Shown here: piece by piece, positions 35,256 to 46,900 of the stretch
Layout: each line of letters starts with the position of its first letter
Position numbering within the stretch: position 1 is the stretch's first letter
Assembly: GCA_948146395.1 (NCBI GenBank)
Contig: OX411559.1
Span: 1,058,001-1,122,000 of the forward strand
Direction: 5' to 3'
Source: Fragum whitleyi
Taxonomy: Eukaryota; Mollusca; Bivalvia; Cardiida; Cardiidae
Length of the DNA stretch: 64,000 bases
The notes under the pieces: generated by a model
Told to the model about the DNA's origin: nothing
What the model saw: only the letters and a program-made list of their open reading frames with translations
Database searches by the model: none
Position numbers and translations under genes: made by a program

Positions 35256-36533
35256 CATACTCGGATTTTAGGAAGATCTCTCACTAATGCAGAACTTCTT
35301 GGGTCTAGGTAACCTCGGTGAACAATCCCGAACATTTCCAGGAATTTTGCTTTTTTAGAGATTGTGATAAGATTAACTCAGTCCGCGGTGTTTTTTTTTA
35401 AAAATAACTTAAGGATAGCTAAAATTGAAGTATTCAGGTCCACGTTGAGGGGTTCTCCGCTTTTATTTCGGGTTGACATTTTGTGTTTTTTGTTAACTTA
35501 TATATCTTTACCTACGGTCTAATACAGACAGTCGCCTTATCGTATATTTAGGCATCTCAAATTCTATTGAGTTAAGGCATACTTCCGCCGATTTAAATGC
35601 CGTTGCGGGGGCTGTGAGGGATATTAATTCGCGCGACACGCGGTCTACGTTTCGCATCTTTTTATTATTTACACTTCGGTTTGTTTTCTTCTTTCTTTTA
35701 TTGCATGGGTAACGGAAAACGATCGCATTCGCAAAGAAGTCTCTTGGCGTGGTTATTAAAGAGCAATACCTTCCGAGATGGTACACCCCAAAGGGGAAAT
35801 ACTCAGTTCCTTTCTCGGGAGGTTTTGCGCTTTACCGAGAACGGAGACCAAATGACTTCAGATACCGTACGTGATGTACGGAGTTACGACATTGATTCTC
35901 CGGACAACTTCAAACAATAAAGAGCTTTTTTTTGGACATGCATACATTGTCTACATCTAAAAAATTGATGTATTTTCCATAGCATTAGACCTGCCTATAG
36001 CGGTCTAATGAACCGTTCAACCCAATTTTAAAATATTAAGAACAAGGTTGCTATGCCTATTAACCCTTTATTTTTTGACAATCTCTAGGTCTTTCATTTA
36101 TCTTTTTCTCTCCCAAGTGCTGACAGGCATACCAGAAATGTTCGTTTTCCCATTAATGATTTATGATGTTTTTAACCAAGCTTCGTGAAAAAATATGAGA
36201 CGAATCAACACAAGCAAAAGAGTGTCTTGCAATTCATATTTTATCGAATACACTACATTTAGATAAAGAATTGTAGGCCCTATATGTTTTGAGACATAGA
36301 ATTTCAATGATATCATTAACCTTGAAGCCGCAGCTGTATTTGCGAGATTTCATTTGTTCCTTATTAGTAAAGTTTTTTTAGTGTTATTTGTGGATATTTA
36401 CATTAACTTACTAATCTATCACGAATTCTCATTAGCACACTTTTAGTTACTTTTAAATTTAGAGTAAATCTTATATTAAATGTGAAGTAAGCAGCTCATG
36501 CGGATCAAAGAGGGTCGGATGCCCCTGATTATT
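35256..36533. other. GC-richer island with a short candidate ORF
   Basis: 35560-35920 is visibly richer in G+C and CpG than its surroundings. ATTAGACCTGCCTATAGCGG followed by TCTAAT near 35985 is a small palindrome. No other gene recognised. Confidence 0.35.
35705..35920 (+). CDS. Short hypothetical ORF (71 aa) followed by AATAAA
   Basis: ATG in a fair context (CATGG), 71 codons beginning MGNGKRSHSQRSLL and ending SPDNFKQ. The stop codon TAA is followed at once by an AATAAA signal (about 35919-35925). Polar, rather charged product without signal peptide or known domain. Two other frames of the same segment are also open for 45 to 90 codons, so the openness may just reflect the higher G+C. 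It could be a last exon, a relic of a mobile element, or non-coding. Confidence 0.2.
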   Translation: MGNGKRSHSQRSLLAWLLKSNTFRDGTPQRGNTQFLSREVLRFTENGDQMTSDTVRDVRSYDIDSPDNFKQ

Positions 36534-36685
36534 ATGCGATCCGCCATTCAAAAAAGGAACGATCTGGGTATTGCGCAAAATAATTATTTGAAAATGCGAC
36601 CTCTGGTTCACCGCTACTGGAACCGATCTTTTTTTTTTTTCAATTTTTTTTCGGGTGCTCCTGTTTAAGCGTGACGGGTCGCACA
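36534..36685 (+). mobile_element. TIR element I, internally deleted
   Basis: ATGCGATCCGCCATTCAAAA and GGAACGATCTGG at one end, AAGCGTGACGGGTCGCACA at the other; ATGCGACCTCTGGTTCACC internal block in inverted orientation. Confidence 0.6.
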
Positions 36686-36929
36686 TATTTCATAAACAAA
36701 TAAACCTAAGGTGGTAATGTCATATTCCATTCGTATTTTGAACCGTAAACATAGGCTTAACAAAAAAAATAAAAAAAACAGTTTGCATTAACATTGAAAC
36801 TTGCCGATTTTGGGTCGAAACATTTTACATTTATCACATTTTACATGGATAATTTCTTTTCGTCTTTTTATTTTCACCACAATGCCACCAGAAACGTCCA
36901 CCTCCAGTGCTTTCAGCGCTTTGAATATC

Positions 36930-37750
36930 TCACCTGTGCACAAAGAACTCAATGTGGGCTATTGTGGTCTCTTTTCTGTCCGGGGTCGTCCGTCTGTCTG
37001 TCTGCAGTTCGTCTGTTCACAATTTGGTGTTAAAATTCTAGCATCCACTAATATTCACTTATCTTCACTAAACTTGGTCAAAATATGTATAAACGAAAGT
37101 TCTTGAATGAGTTCGAATTTGGGTCGAATCAGAGCAGGAAGTCTGGGGTTATGTGTCCTTGAACGTAAAAAATAGCTAGTTTTGACTTTGTTTACACTAG
37201 CATCTACAAATATTGATGAATCAAAACTTGTCCACAATGTTGGTAGCCATCAGATCTTGGGTGAGTTCAATTTACAGTATGATCGGATAAATATCGAAAT
37301 TTCACTCGAAATATTGACAAAATTGCTGTTTCCGATGTATACTGCCGAAAGATCTTGGGTTATTTCATTTTTCAGATTGATGGGGCTAGTAAAACCTGGG
37401 TTATATGCCCTTGAGATTGACAAAATAGTCGTTTTCGACTTTGTTTTTACTCTAACAGACACAAATATTGACCAATCAAAACAAACTTGGACATAATATT
37501 GATGACCATAGCTTGGTAAGGACTTCAGGTTTTGAGTTATGTGCCCTTGACGTTGACAAAATTGTTGTTTTCTTCGACTTTATTTTTGATCATTTAAACA
37601 AAATTGATCATGAATACAATTTTCAGCTAGACCATAATCTCGCATCTTAAATAATGTACATTCAAAATTTACAACATTGTGATTTTTATGTTATTTAAGC
37701 TCAGGTGACCTATCAAGGACTATCATAGGAGTCTTGCCCTCTTGGTGTTA
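36930..37750 (+). mobile_element. Bivalve-type repeat with internal tandem units
   Basis: GGGCTATTGTGGTCTC, GTCCGTCTGTCTGTCTGCAG, then spaced GACTTTGTTTACACTAGCAT, GACTTTGTTTTTACTCTAAC and CTTCGACTTTATTTTTGATC units; closes with CTATCATAGGAGTCTTGCCC. Non-coding. Confidence 0.65.
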
Positions 37751-38060
37751 TTAACATACGTAATTTCCATTACATAATTTTGTTATCTTTCTATTTTGTA
37801 GTATTTCAATACTTCTTTTCAGCTCAAGTAGGGCTTTACCATTAAAGCAAAGGAAATCCAATATCTCTGTTCTGTTTCTGTCAACTTCATGTATAGCACT
37901 CTTCAAAGAAGAAGTGGTATATTATTTTTGCATTTCTCGATTGGCCAATTTCTTATACCGTTTCTCTAAACTACATGTACGCGAGACTTAATTGTTCCAA
38001 GTTCATTTAGGCCGTGCTTCATCTTAAGTTGCATCCTGCAGCAATTTTGTACTTGTTATA

Positions 38061-38242
38061 AACAGTCAAACCTGTATTAAGCAAGCACCAAAGGGACTTT
38101 CGAAAAGCGCATGTTTAAGACAGGTGCTTTCTTAATACAGGTTAATTTCTTTACAATTGCTCCATTTGGGAACCCAGTGATCGCTTGCTTAATGCAGGTT
38201 GCTTGCTTAATACAGGTGGCAACTAAGACAGGTTTGACTGTA
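38061..38242 (+). mobile_element. MITE B, second copy
   Basis: AACAGTCAAACCTGTATTAA ... AAGACAGGTTTGACTGTA; same internal order as 34131-34312 including CATTTGGGAACCCAGTG. Confidence 0.88.
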
Positions 38243-38262
38243 CTACCCATTGTCTCTAAGAC

Positions 38263-38605
38263 AGCGGGCTACAAGTTCAGCCACTTTGGTTTGTCCCTCT
38301 TACACCACGGAAATCCCAACAGGCGAATCACCGCCTTGTAGTTTAATAACATTACTGCGTGAAAGTTTAAAACGTGTGGTATAGGATTGATAGCTGTTTT
38401 CGCAATTTTAAGGAGTCTTTGAACGATCTACAAATTGTATTGAATTCTTGTTTAATGCCATTTTCAAAATGCACAGTTGTCTGGCAGAAACAAATCTTGA
38501 AGAAAAGAAAATTGAACACAAGTTGGAACTACTTTTTTGAAAAGCTTTTAACACCTGACCGGATTTTTCTCACGCAGCATTACTGGAAGACGTAAAAACG
38601 TCCAC
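38263..38605 (+). repeat. ~345-bp dispersed repeat, + copy
   Basis: Inverted partner of 34900-35255. Begins GCGGGCTACAAGTTCAGCCA, ends CTGGAAGACGTAAAAACG. Confidence 0.75.
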
Positions 38606-40684
38606 CAAAAATTAATGTGCCCGATAACTTTGTAAAGTATCAAATCAAATATGCAAGACACGTGGCTGAATTCGTTTAAAACAATAATGTATCGAAGACT
38701 TACGGATTACTAAAAAATAATGAACACCCCAACTCAACAAGAGTAGAGGGTGCTTTAATAAAGTTATTTAGATTTTCCTTGATGTAAGTAAAATGCCTCT
38801 CAGGAAAAATGACGAATTAACATAGATGCTTTTTCCCCTGACATCAGTATATCTTAATTAAAAAAATATCTAGAAATAAATAAAGGTTTTACCTATTTGT
38901 GTTCTTATGGAGAAAAAAAAAGATTTTTCAATACCAGAAATTTTCCTTGATGTTTCGATTCGGTATTAAGGGGGTATAAATACTTAAGTGAGATACCTTG
39001 CCTTTGCCGTAGAGTTACCTCGCGTAGAAGGTTAAACGCAACAAAGAGTGAGATTTCAATTTTTAAACTACAAACAAGGTAGTCCGGTTATATGATAAGT
39101 TGTTTGTGTGTAATTCCGTTGATTTGTAGTGGCTACCGTAGCAATTGCAAATAAGAGCGACGGCTTATTGTTTTTTACCTGTTTATTTGTCTCTTGGTCC
39201 CGTTTGTTTAACTAATAGCTCAATTTATCTTTTCGAAAAATGATGTAGTTTTCGTTGTTACCGAGCCGTAACTGTAGCTCAATCGCCGAGTGTAGGCCTA
39301 AGTGACTACTTTTTAGTTCAGGCGCGCGCAAAAAATAGGTCTAGTATACGTCATCAACTTTTGCGCGACACGAAGTGCTTTTTGTGTTCAACGCAGTGCT
39401 TGCATATCACAGCGCTGTGCTTAAATCAATGTACTGGTAGTCCTGAAGGCGATGGAACTGAATAGACGAAACAACACACGAGGCAAATTTTCTGGAATAA
39501 AACATTGGTTATTCACCTTGTCCTAAGCATGTATACCAGATATCTTCTTACTTATCACTGCTGTGTTAAAGATACATAGCTTTTATATTTGATCTTGACC
39601 GATGACCTTGCTAATAGGGAAAAGAGGAAAATGCTGCTAACTAACACTTTCCCCTTTCTCCCTAAAATTATCTACCCTTTCTGCTACAAATTTTACTAAT
39701 TTGCCCACAAATTGTATGTAATCTGCAACCCTTTACAATTAGGACCTGTCTAAACATTTGTTGTCTTGTAATGGATTAATCTAAATTTAAAAAAAAATGT
39801 AAAAGCCTTGTCCCATCCTTAAACCCTTAAACAGACGACAAAATTTGAGACTGGGCCAAATTGGAACAGGTTGAAGACAATAAATAAACATGAGTGTAAT
39901 TTGATATATCTAGGGTAGAAATTAAAAAATAATGGGGTATGAGTATAGGGTGGACCATATTGCGGGAAAGGGAGAAATTGACCCTATAAATTTCTTGTGT
40001 TCCCACAGTAAAATACAACTTCTTTATGGAATTCAATCCAATGTAAAAGAAAGAGCCGACGGGCTTGTGCGGATAAATTGACTGACTAGTAGAAAATCAA
40101 CTCAACTAAAGTTATAAAAACGCGAGTTGCGCCTGTCTACAAAGCGGTGTAGGGCGTAGTAATCTTTACCTTGGGAATTAGTTATTTTTGGCGGACTCAG
40201 CGCTGTATAGTGAGCATATATACCATTCGACATTTTTCCTTTAAAGTGAGTTCAGAATGTGGCTTACGATCCCTATATGTAAATGTCCCCCTTGGTTGCC
40301 TTCGCCTAAAAAAGTTTAAAAAATTGGAGCGCAAGTTCAAATGTCACCTTGCATTTTTATAAACCAGGCCTTCAGCGCTTTTAGCGCATTGATAATAGGA
40401 TGCATGACCCTCAACAGTGAGTCTTTAGAAGTACGTGCGTGATGGGAACAAATAGGGGTTTTAAAAAGGGTAAAAAAAATAAGAAGAAACTTCATTAGGC
40501 CTACATGACTGTGGATTACCATGATCTTCCATTATTCTCAAGATTTTGAGTTAAAGATGCAGGGCGATAATTGGATGCATTACTTCTCACGGTCTCCTTT
40601 CTTGAAAAGAATGTGATAAGAACAATCTTCCTGTCAGTGGGAACTCAGGCCTTGTTGGTAAGATGCCTGGACTAAGTCGAGGGG
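38606..40684. other. No gene or repeat recognised
   Basis: A TATAAATA lies at about 38975, and CpG-containing words are frequent at 39280-39420 (GGCGCGCGC, TTGCGCGACACG). No open frame with recognisable content. An untranslated exon cannot be excluded. Confidence 0.35.
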
Positions 40685-40746
40685 TTAGCACAAGACTATT
40701 GTAAGTGCCTTTATATCAATAGGCACTTACAATAGTTTTGCGCTGA
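40685..40746 (+). repeat. Short perfect-loop hairpin H
   Basis: TTAGCACAAGACTATTGTAA...GTGCCT pairs with AGGCACTTACAATAGTTTTG...CGCTGA (26-bp stem, about three mismatches) around TTATATCAAT. Related hairpins at 46518-46573 and 56044-56086; single arms at 53232 and 61089. Confidence 0.8.
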
Positions 40747-40752
40747 CCTATC

Positions 40753-41296
40753 AAGGCGTCAATGCCGGTGGTACAATAGATGCACTGATAGCCCAGTTCA
40801 CCGTGAGTACAGTGCTCGCTGAAATGATATAGTATCACAGATTTATAGTTTAGCATAGGCGTGGCCAGGATTTTGAAAGTATTGCACAGTCAGTAGGCGA
40901 CTGTGACGACCAAACTCGGAATGTATATGATACACGTGGTATGTGTACGGTGAAAAAAGATAAATGCCCTCCACCCGCTCCCCTTTTTTTGATTTGAGCG
41001 TTGTTGAGTAATCAACACATCGTAACTACAGCTTAAATAAGCTTTAGTTTCGATGCTATGATCATTCCCAACTCATGATAATTTTCGACAGAGGATTTAT
41101 TTGTGTCACCCGCTTGCCGGTAATATTAGTAATGGTAGTTACGGCCTTTTTTAGACTTGTTCCAATGCCTTTTCATTCTTATATTTTTTTAAAGCCGGTT
41201 TTCAATCTGTCGATCATATGGCTACATGCAAGGTTCGGGCCCACTGCCCGTTTCAGCGGTTATTCAGGCTGCTTTAGTTTAAATACTAATTTATTT
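40753..41296. other. Upstream flank of SNX19, no repeat recognised
   Basis: CpG content is ordinary here. The 74-codon frame at 41075-41299 has no recognisable motif. Confidence 0.4.
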
Positions 41297-41545
41297 TAGT
41301 TCGATTGCAGCTCAGTGAAGCTTAAGCTTATAGAATCTCTCGAGCACTCAATCCCGATGTTCCCTGAAATAATTGCAGTGGTTTAAAACCACTGCTACCT
41401 AATTTTACAGCTTCGGGGGGGGGGGGGTAAATTGGGGCCGGCCGCAGTATATTTTGTTTTGCCAAAAACACTCCCCGGCAACAAGGAGGGCTCGAACCAC
41501 GGACCTCCAGTTGCTTTGGTCACGAACTTTTGTCACGAAGTTTGT
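41297..41545 (-). mobile_element. V-SINE-like tRNA-derived SINE
   Basis: On the minus strand: GGTCCGTGGTTCGAGCCC (B box), TTTTGGCAAAACA, AAGCTGTAAAATTAGGTAGC, GGGATTGAGTGCTCGAGAGA, TTCTATAAGCTTAAGCTTC. The same order occurs on + at 62248-62490. A G-run of about 13 lies in it at 41408 on +. Confidence 0.75.
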
Positions 41546-41803
41546 CCAAAATCCGTATCAATTAAAATAGAACATATATCTGAAAGTAGGTTTTTGCGGT
41601 CACCGTGATGAGTCTACCGGCCAACTCTACTGTCGGATTTCTGAATTTTGATATTTTTTCGAATTATGCCTCAGAAGGGAATGTTGTTGTCTTTCTTTTT
41701 TTCAAATATTGTTATATAGGCCTACTTCCCAGTTTCAAGATAAACTATTTACACTGATAGTATAGGCCTAAACGCACTGGGGGAAATTTACCTTCAACCG
41801 CTT

Positions 41804-41912
41804 GGTCACATGATCACTAATAATCCAAAATGGTGGACGGGAAAAACAATAAATTAGGATGATGCTGAAAACGTCGCATTTTATTCCATGAGAACAAGAT
41901 CGTGCTGACAAA
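41804..41912 (+). promoter_or_regulatory. SNX19 5' leader/proximal promoter with short uORFs and an M-box-like site
   Basis: There is no TATA box. The 8-bp palindrome TCACATGA at 41806-41813 matches the M-box/E-box bound by MiT/TFE factors in animals. CCAAAATGGTGGAC at 41825-41838 resembles a YY1 site. Three short upstream ORFs lie before the main ATG: 41830-41862, 41859-41891 and 41888-41908, the last ending 4 nt before the start codon. If the transcript begins upstream of 41830, these could dampen translation. The transcription start is unknown, so all of this is conditional. Confidence 0.3.
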
Positions 41913-43961
41913 ATGGACAGTCGACTAGCATGGAGGGTTCTGGATTTTTTCTGGGACGTATTCAATCATCACAGAAAGTTTACGCCATTCCAAAAGTTTA
42001 TTTTCTTCACCTTTATAATGGGCGTCCTTATTGCAGTACTGAGAAGTTGGGTTGGACTTTTGATCGGAGTAAATTACTGTTTGTCAGTCTATTGTGCAAT
42101 AAAAATCTTAAATATTCTGTCAGAAAGAAACGTTTTCATACCAACTGATCGTGTTTATATTTGGATAGAGTTAGTCTTTGACACAATTTCAATTTTGTGG
42201 AAGCGTCAAAATGATGACCAAAATACTAATGTGGACTCAGGAACTTTTTTAAAAGATGCCAACACAGAAAAGGATTTTCAAATCAATAAGAAAAATAAAC
42301 CAGAAAATTCAGCATACTCAACAATTCAAGTGTCAAACTGTCCAAATCATGATTATCATGAATTAGAAATGGAATTACAAAAACTTACCAAACTCATTCA
42401 CAAAGACTTCTTTATATCTTGGTATGATTTGTTTACTAAAGATGAGTTGGTATGGTCAGAAGCTGAGATTGTTTTAATTATGATTTTTGATTCATTAAAG
42501 TGCAGGCTTAAAAAGTCTAATGTGCAACATATACTACAGTCAATAATGATTTTGTTTAGAACTCATGTTTATAATTTGAAGGAAGCTGAATTCATGTTTA
42601 AAGCACAATCCAAGCGCAGAAAAATGACAAGTCGGTCAAGAGATTCTAAAGCTGGAAGTTCTTCAAAGCTTGAAGTAAAGCATAGAAAATCTGTTGAAGA
42701 ATGTTATGGGAGTAAAACAGAGTTGCATCCTGCCCTTAAAAGTGCCGAATTTGAACAAGCCTATCAAAAGGCCATCATTGATTGCCTCGCCTTACATTTA
42801 TTGCCAAATGAACTACTCCAGATAAAAACATTAATGACAGCAATAAAAGAAATTTTATCTGTAAATCTTTTACAAAATATAATGAAATCACTTAGTGATC
42901 CTATATTTTTATATGAAAGAGTAATCATTATAACATCGGAGGAAGATCCCTTGGAGGGGAAAGAGAAGAAGTCAGAAGTTCAAATTATTTGTGATGATTC
43001 CGATAATACTCAACAAGAAAGTGTTCAGTCTATTCTAGTCAAGAAGGAAAGTGGAGGAAGAGTGACAACTGAAACGCCAGATAGTGATAGTCTACAGCCA
43101 AATACTCTACAGCCTGATACTCTACAGCCTGATACTCTACAGCCTGATACTAGGAAGTCTGATTCAGTGAAATGGAGGGATGATACCAAGATGTTCCCTG
43201 TTTCTAAGTCATTTTGCTGTGAATGTAACAGGCTCTGTTCTAAGGATAGAGATAAAATCACGCCCCGACCTCATACATGTTCTGTTGGGAGCGAAGATGA
43301 AGTTCAGAAATATGACCTCCTTTCAGTACGGGACACATTCAGTGATACAGATTCTTTGGGATCTCGAACAAGTCCGACTCTTAAATATTCCATGTCGGAT
43401 TCTGATTCTGAGGTTCTGACAGAAGAAAGACAATTTAGTTTAAACATTCCAGGGATAGAAACCATTCCATCTAATCAGGAAGAAGGCCTCATAGCTATAA
43501 AAGACAAACCTTCACACCAAACTAATCATGATCTCAATTCTTTCCACACAAACTCTTTAGAAGATAGTACTGCCATGTCTGAGGTGAAAACTGACGAAGA
43601 AAAAGGTACTAAGAACTTTACCTTACCCAACCTGCCTAATATCTTTCCCAAATTTAACTTGAATTTGCCCAAACCCTTATCCGCCATACAGAAGCCTATA
43701 ACAATTGGTCCCTTGAAATTATCCCCATCAGAACCTCACTCTGATAAAGATGAAAATACTGACATGGTGAAATCCAATTCTTCAGGACCAGGTTTCTACT
43801 CACATTCAGGACAAACGCCAATTTCTCCACGCGATGTGACAGATATAAACGGTAGCGTAGACCATCAGTCAATGTGTTTGTTTCAAGATATAAAGATAGT
43901 ATCAACAGAATCAGCAAAAGAACCTGGCTCAAATTCTCTATACACGCTTTATGAAATTGAG
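41913..43961 (+). CDS. SNX19: SNX19 coding exon 1 (membrane anchor, PXA, linker, start of PX)
   Basis: 683 codons, phase 0 at its end (GAG|gtatgt). It encodes the hydrophobic N-terminus (residues 29-68, enough for one or two membrane spans), the PXA domain (about 148-342, ending in a conserved-looking LSDPIF at 327-332), a charged insert rich in Ser/Lys/Arg at 232-262 within PXA, a Cys cluster (Cys435, 436, 438, 442, 456), a 4-copy LQPxT repeat at 394-413, and the first PX strand ending YTLYEIE. The open frame runs on to 43991 only because the intron start happens to be open; homology and the donor site place the exon end at 43961. Confidence 0.93.
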
Positions 43962-46900
43962 GTATGTATCCATAACATCATGCAAAATTAGAGATTTTGT
44001 TTGACCCCCTAAACTTAAGTTTTGACCTATAATCTGAAAATATCCTGTTATGCCAGCCAAAAATTCATTTCATGGGAACACATAAATGACATTCAAATTT
44101 TAACAGTATGATATATAAATGCTGTATTCTTTATTTCAATAATCCTCAAATTTGAGAAATTCATTTTTGATATGATAATATAGAAATATGAAATTGACAA
44201 TAATTTCAGGGATTAATAGATCAATGATGCTCCTTGAGCCTGGTGTATGCATTCACATTGGGTACTTTGGGCTCGCTAACTAGCTTTTTAAATTAAGGAG
44301 TAATCTCGTGATTGACCTTTATTTAAACCAGGCTTTTGTTCCACAAAATTATGAAAAAATCCCATTTTGACCCCTCAATAACAAATACTAACCAAGCCTT
44401 GCCTTATAAAAGATATGAAGGAGACAATTAATTCTAATACATTTTTAATTTGCACACTTATCAAGATGCTATAATTAGATGTATAAAAGTCAAAATGATC
44501 CACTAGCAAATAATTTCAAGGTGTCAAAATAGGATGTTTTCAATTTTTTAGGGTCAAAACCCTGGTTTAGGGGTCAAACATGAACAATGGTTCTCATGGT
44601 GTATCAATTCTTAAATTTTATTGAAATTCTTAACTGGTAATTTTAAAGCTGTTAAAACAACTGAAGTGAAGTGGTATCAATTTGAAAAGAAACTACATGT
44701 ACTGTTTGTGGTAGGAAAAGAAGCAAATGAATTTCCGCAATAAGATAATTCAATTACAGTTGTGTAGCAGGATTCCTGCACTCTATTTGGCTGAAAAATT
44801 AATTTAAATCCTCAATGAAAACAATTGTTTGAGTACACAGCATTTTTGAGAGCTTCCAAACAAAGTTGTTCTGTGAGAAATAAGTTTCATCATGGAAAAT
44901 ATTTAAAGTTTAAGCTTCAAGATATAAAATTATTAGAGCATATGAAAAAAATATTTTGATGAGGTTTTAATTTTCATACCTCTATTAAATCAACAAATAC
45001 TCTCTTCATCTCTAAATCAAAAATCACAAGACATAAAATCCACAGACTGTATGTAACCCGGTTAAAATAATGAGAAGATTTACATTGAGATTTGATGCTT
45101 AATCTGTGCTATGTACAAAATAGCCTGCAAATAGAAATATTAAAACATCCATAGAAAAGGAAAATCTTTACAATAAAACATGCAACATGCAGATAATGTT
45201 AAAGATTTAACCTACCAGAATACGGTATAATTGCAGCTTTGACATAATCTAATGGGTAAAATAAAGGACCCAAAATATGTATTGCAAACTGTTTGGTCCG
45301 TCCTTTTTAGGGTCAAGAGCAGAGTGAGGGCTGCACAGAAGATTAGGCGGGAAACTTGTTAGGAAAAGCATGCAGGGGTGGGTTTATGTGAACAGGTTCC
45401 AAGTTCATGTCTTTTTCATTCATCCCACTCTCCCTCACCCATTAAATCTACATGAAAGTATGACTAGCAGGGCTCGTGTTTGACCCTTAAAAATCTAAAG
45501 ATATCCTATTTTTACATCACAAATTTCTCCCAAGGGGGTCATTTTGAACCCCTAGGGAGAAAAAATTATGGATCAAAATTTGCTTTATCACTCAAAATTT
45601 CAATGATGTATCTTGTATACTATTTAGAATTATGCTTATTAATTTGTCCCATTATATTATTACAAGAAAGTTCAATACACGCTAAAACCTGCAAAATTAT
45701 ACTTGTAACTTTAATTTGAGGTTTTGACCCCCAAAAATTCATGGGTGAGGAGTCAATGACTTCTCAATTTCAAACACTAACTGAAGCCCTGACTAGATAC
45801 ATGAGATGAAATGTATTCACAAACAACTTAACCTTTCTACATGTACAAGAAATAATTTATTTACTGTGGTTAAAGGATTGGACACTTTTCTTATTTGTAT
45901 TACAGTACGATGCCTTATACCAAACTGAATCTAAGATATTGGTGACTAAAACTGGTCGAGTCAAACGACGATTCAGGGAGTTTGTAAATCTACAGACTAG
46001 ACTGGAAGAATCATCTGAATTCAGAAAGATCATGAAAGGTATTGACTAATTTATCATTATTAAATTTCTTATAATATGCTGGTGTTTAACTTTTCATCAA
46101 CATGGGTCATAGGATGTTTTATTCATTAGCTCGGCTGTTTTTGGAAAGAAAAACAGAGGTGTCAGTCAGGGTGGTGTTGGCATTGGCATGACAAAGTTTT
46201 ACCTTGGTCATATCATGTTGTTATTGAAGATATCTTCATGAAACTTGACATGTGTGTTCACCACAACAAGAGCTACCCAGACTATTAAGGCAGATAACTC
46301 TGGAAGCATTTGTTTAAGAGTTATGCCCTTTTTTTTTACTTGGAAATTTTGCATTATCCAGCACCAGCAGCTGTATTGCATCCGTAGGCAGTGCTCTTGT
46401 TTTATTGGAATTTTTGGAGAAATTCTGTTAATAGTGGCACAATATGAAAACATCAAGAAAAGTTGTAAAATAAATAATTAAGAAAAGAAGTAAAAGATTT
46501 AATCATTTCAACTTCTCGGTGCAAAACAGTTGTTACTGTCTATATACATAGGCAGTTACAACTGTTTTGCACTAAGTCATCCTAAAGCAATTCATGACAA
46601 TCAGATAAAGATAAAAACACTTATCTTGCAAATTTGTGAAGGAAGATTTACCATCATGCTTTTAAGATTGGATAGTTCAAAGATAGAATTTGATAAACCT
46701 CCCATTAAAGCGGGTCTTAAATCATAATTTCTCAACAAAACCCCATGTTCTGAGTTCTAATTTGAATTGTCTCAGTAAGATAATTCCAAAGAGAACCCAC
46801 AATGTAGAGTTCATGCAAGTATTATTAAATAATTTAATCTAAGTCCAAAATACTTAATAATACTTATGTTCCAATGTTGCTTTGCAAATATGTTTTGACT

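Noticed and set aside
43025..43261. Minus-strand frame with a repeated VSGCR motif
   Set aside because: Shadow of the LQPDT minisatellite on the coding strand of SNX19 exon 1.
43962..43991. SNX19 reading through to 43991 as a C-terminal isoform
   Set aside because: A strong GTATGT donor follows the conserved YTLYEIE, and the PX domain continues in the next exon; read-through would remove PX and Nexin-C. A minor intron-retained transcript cannot be excluded.
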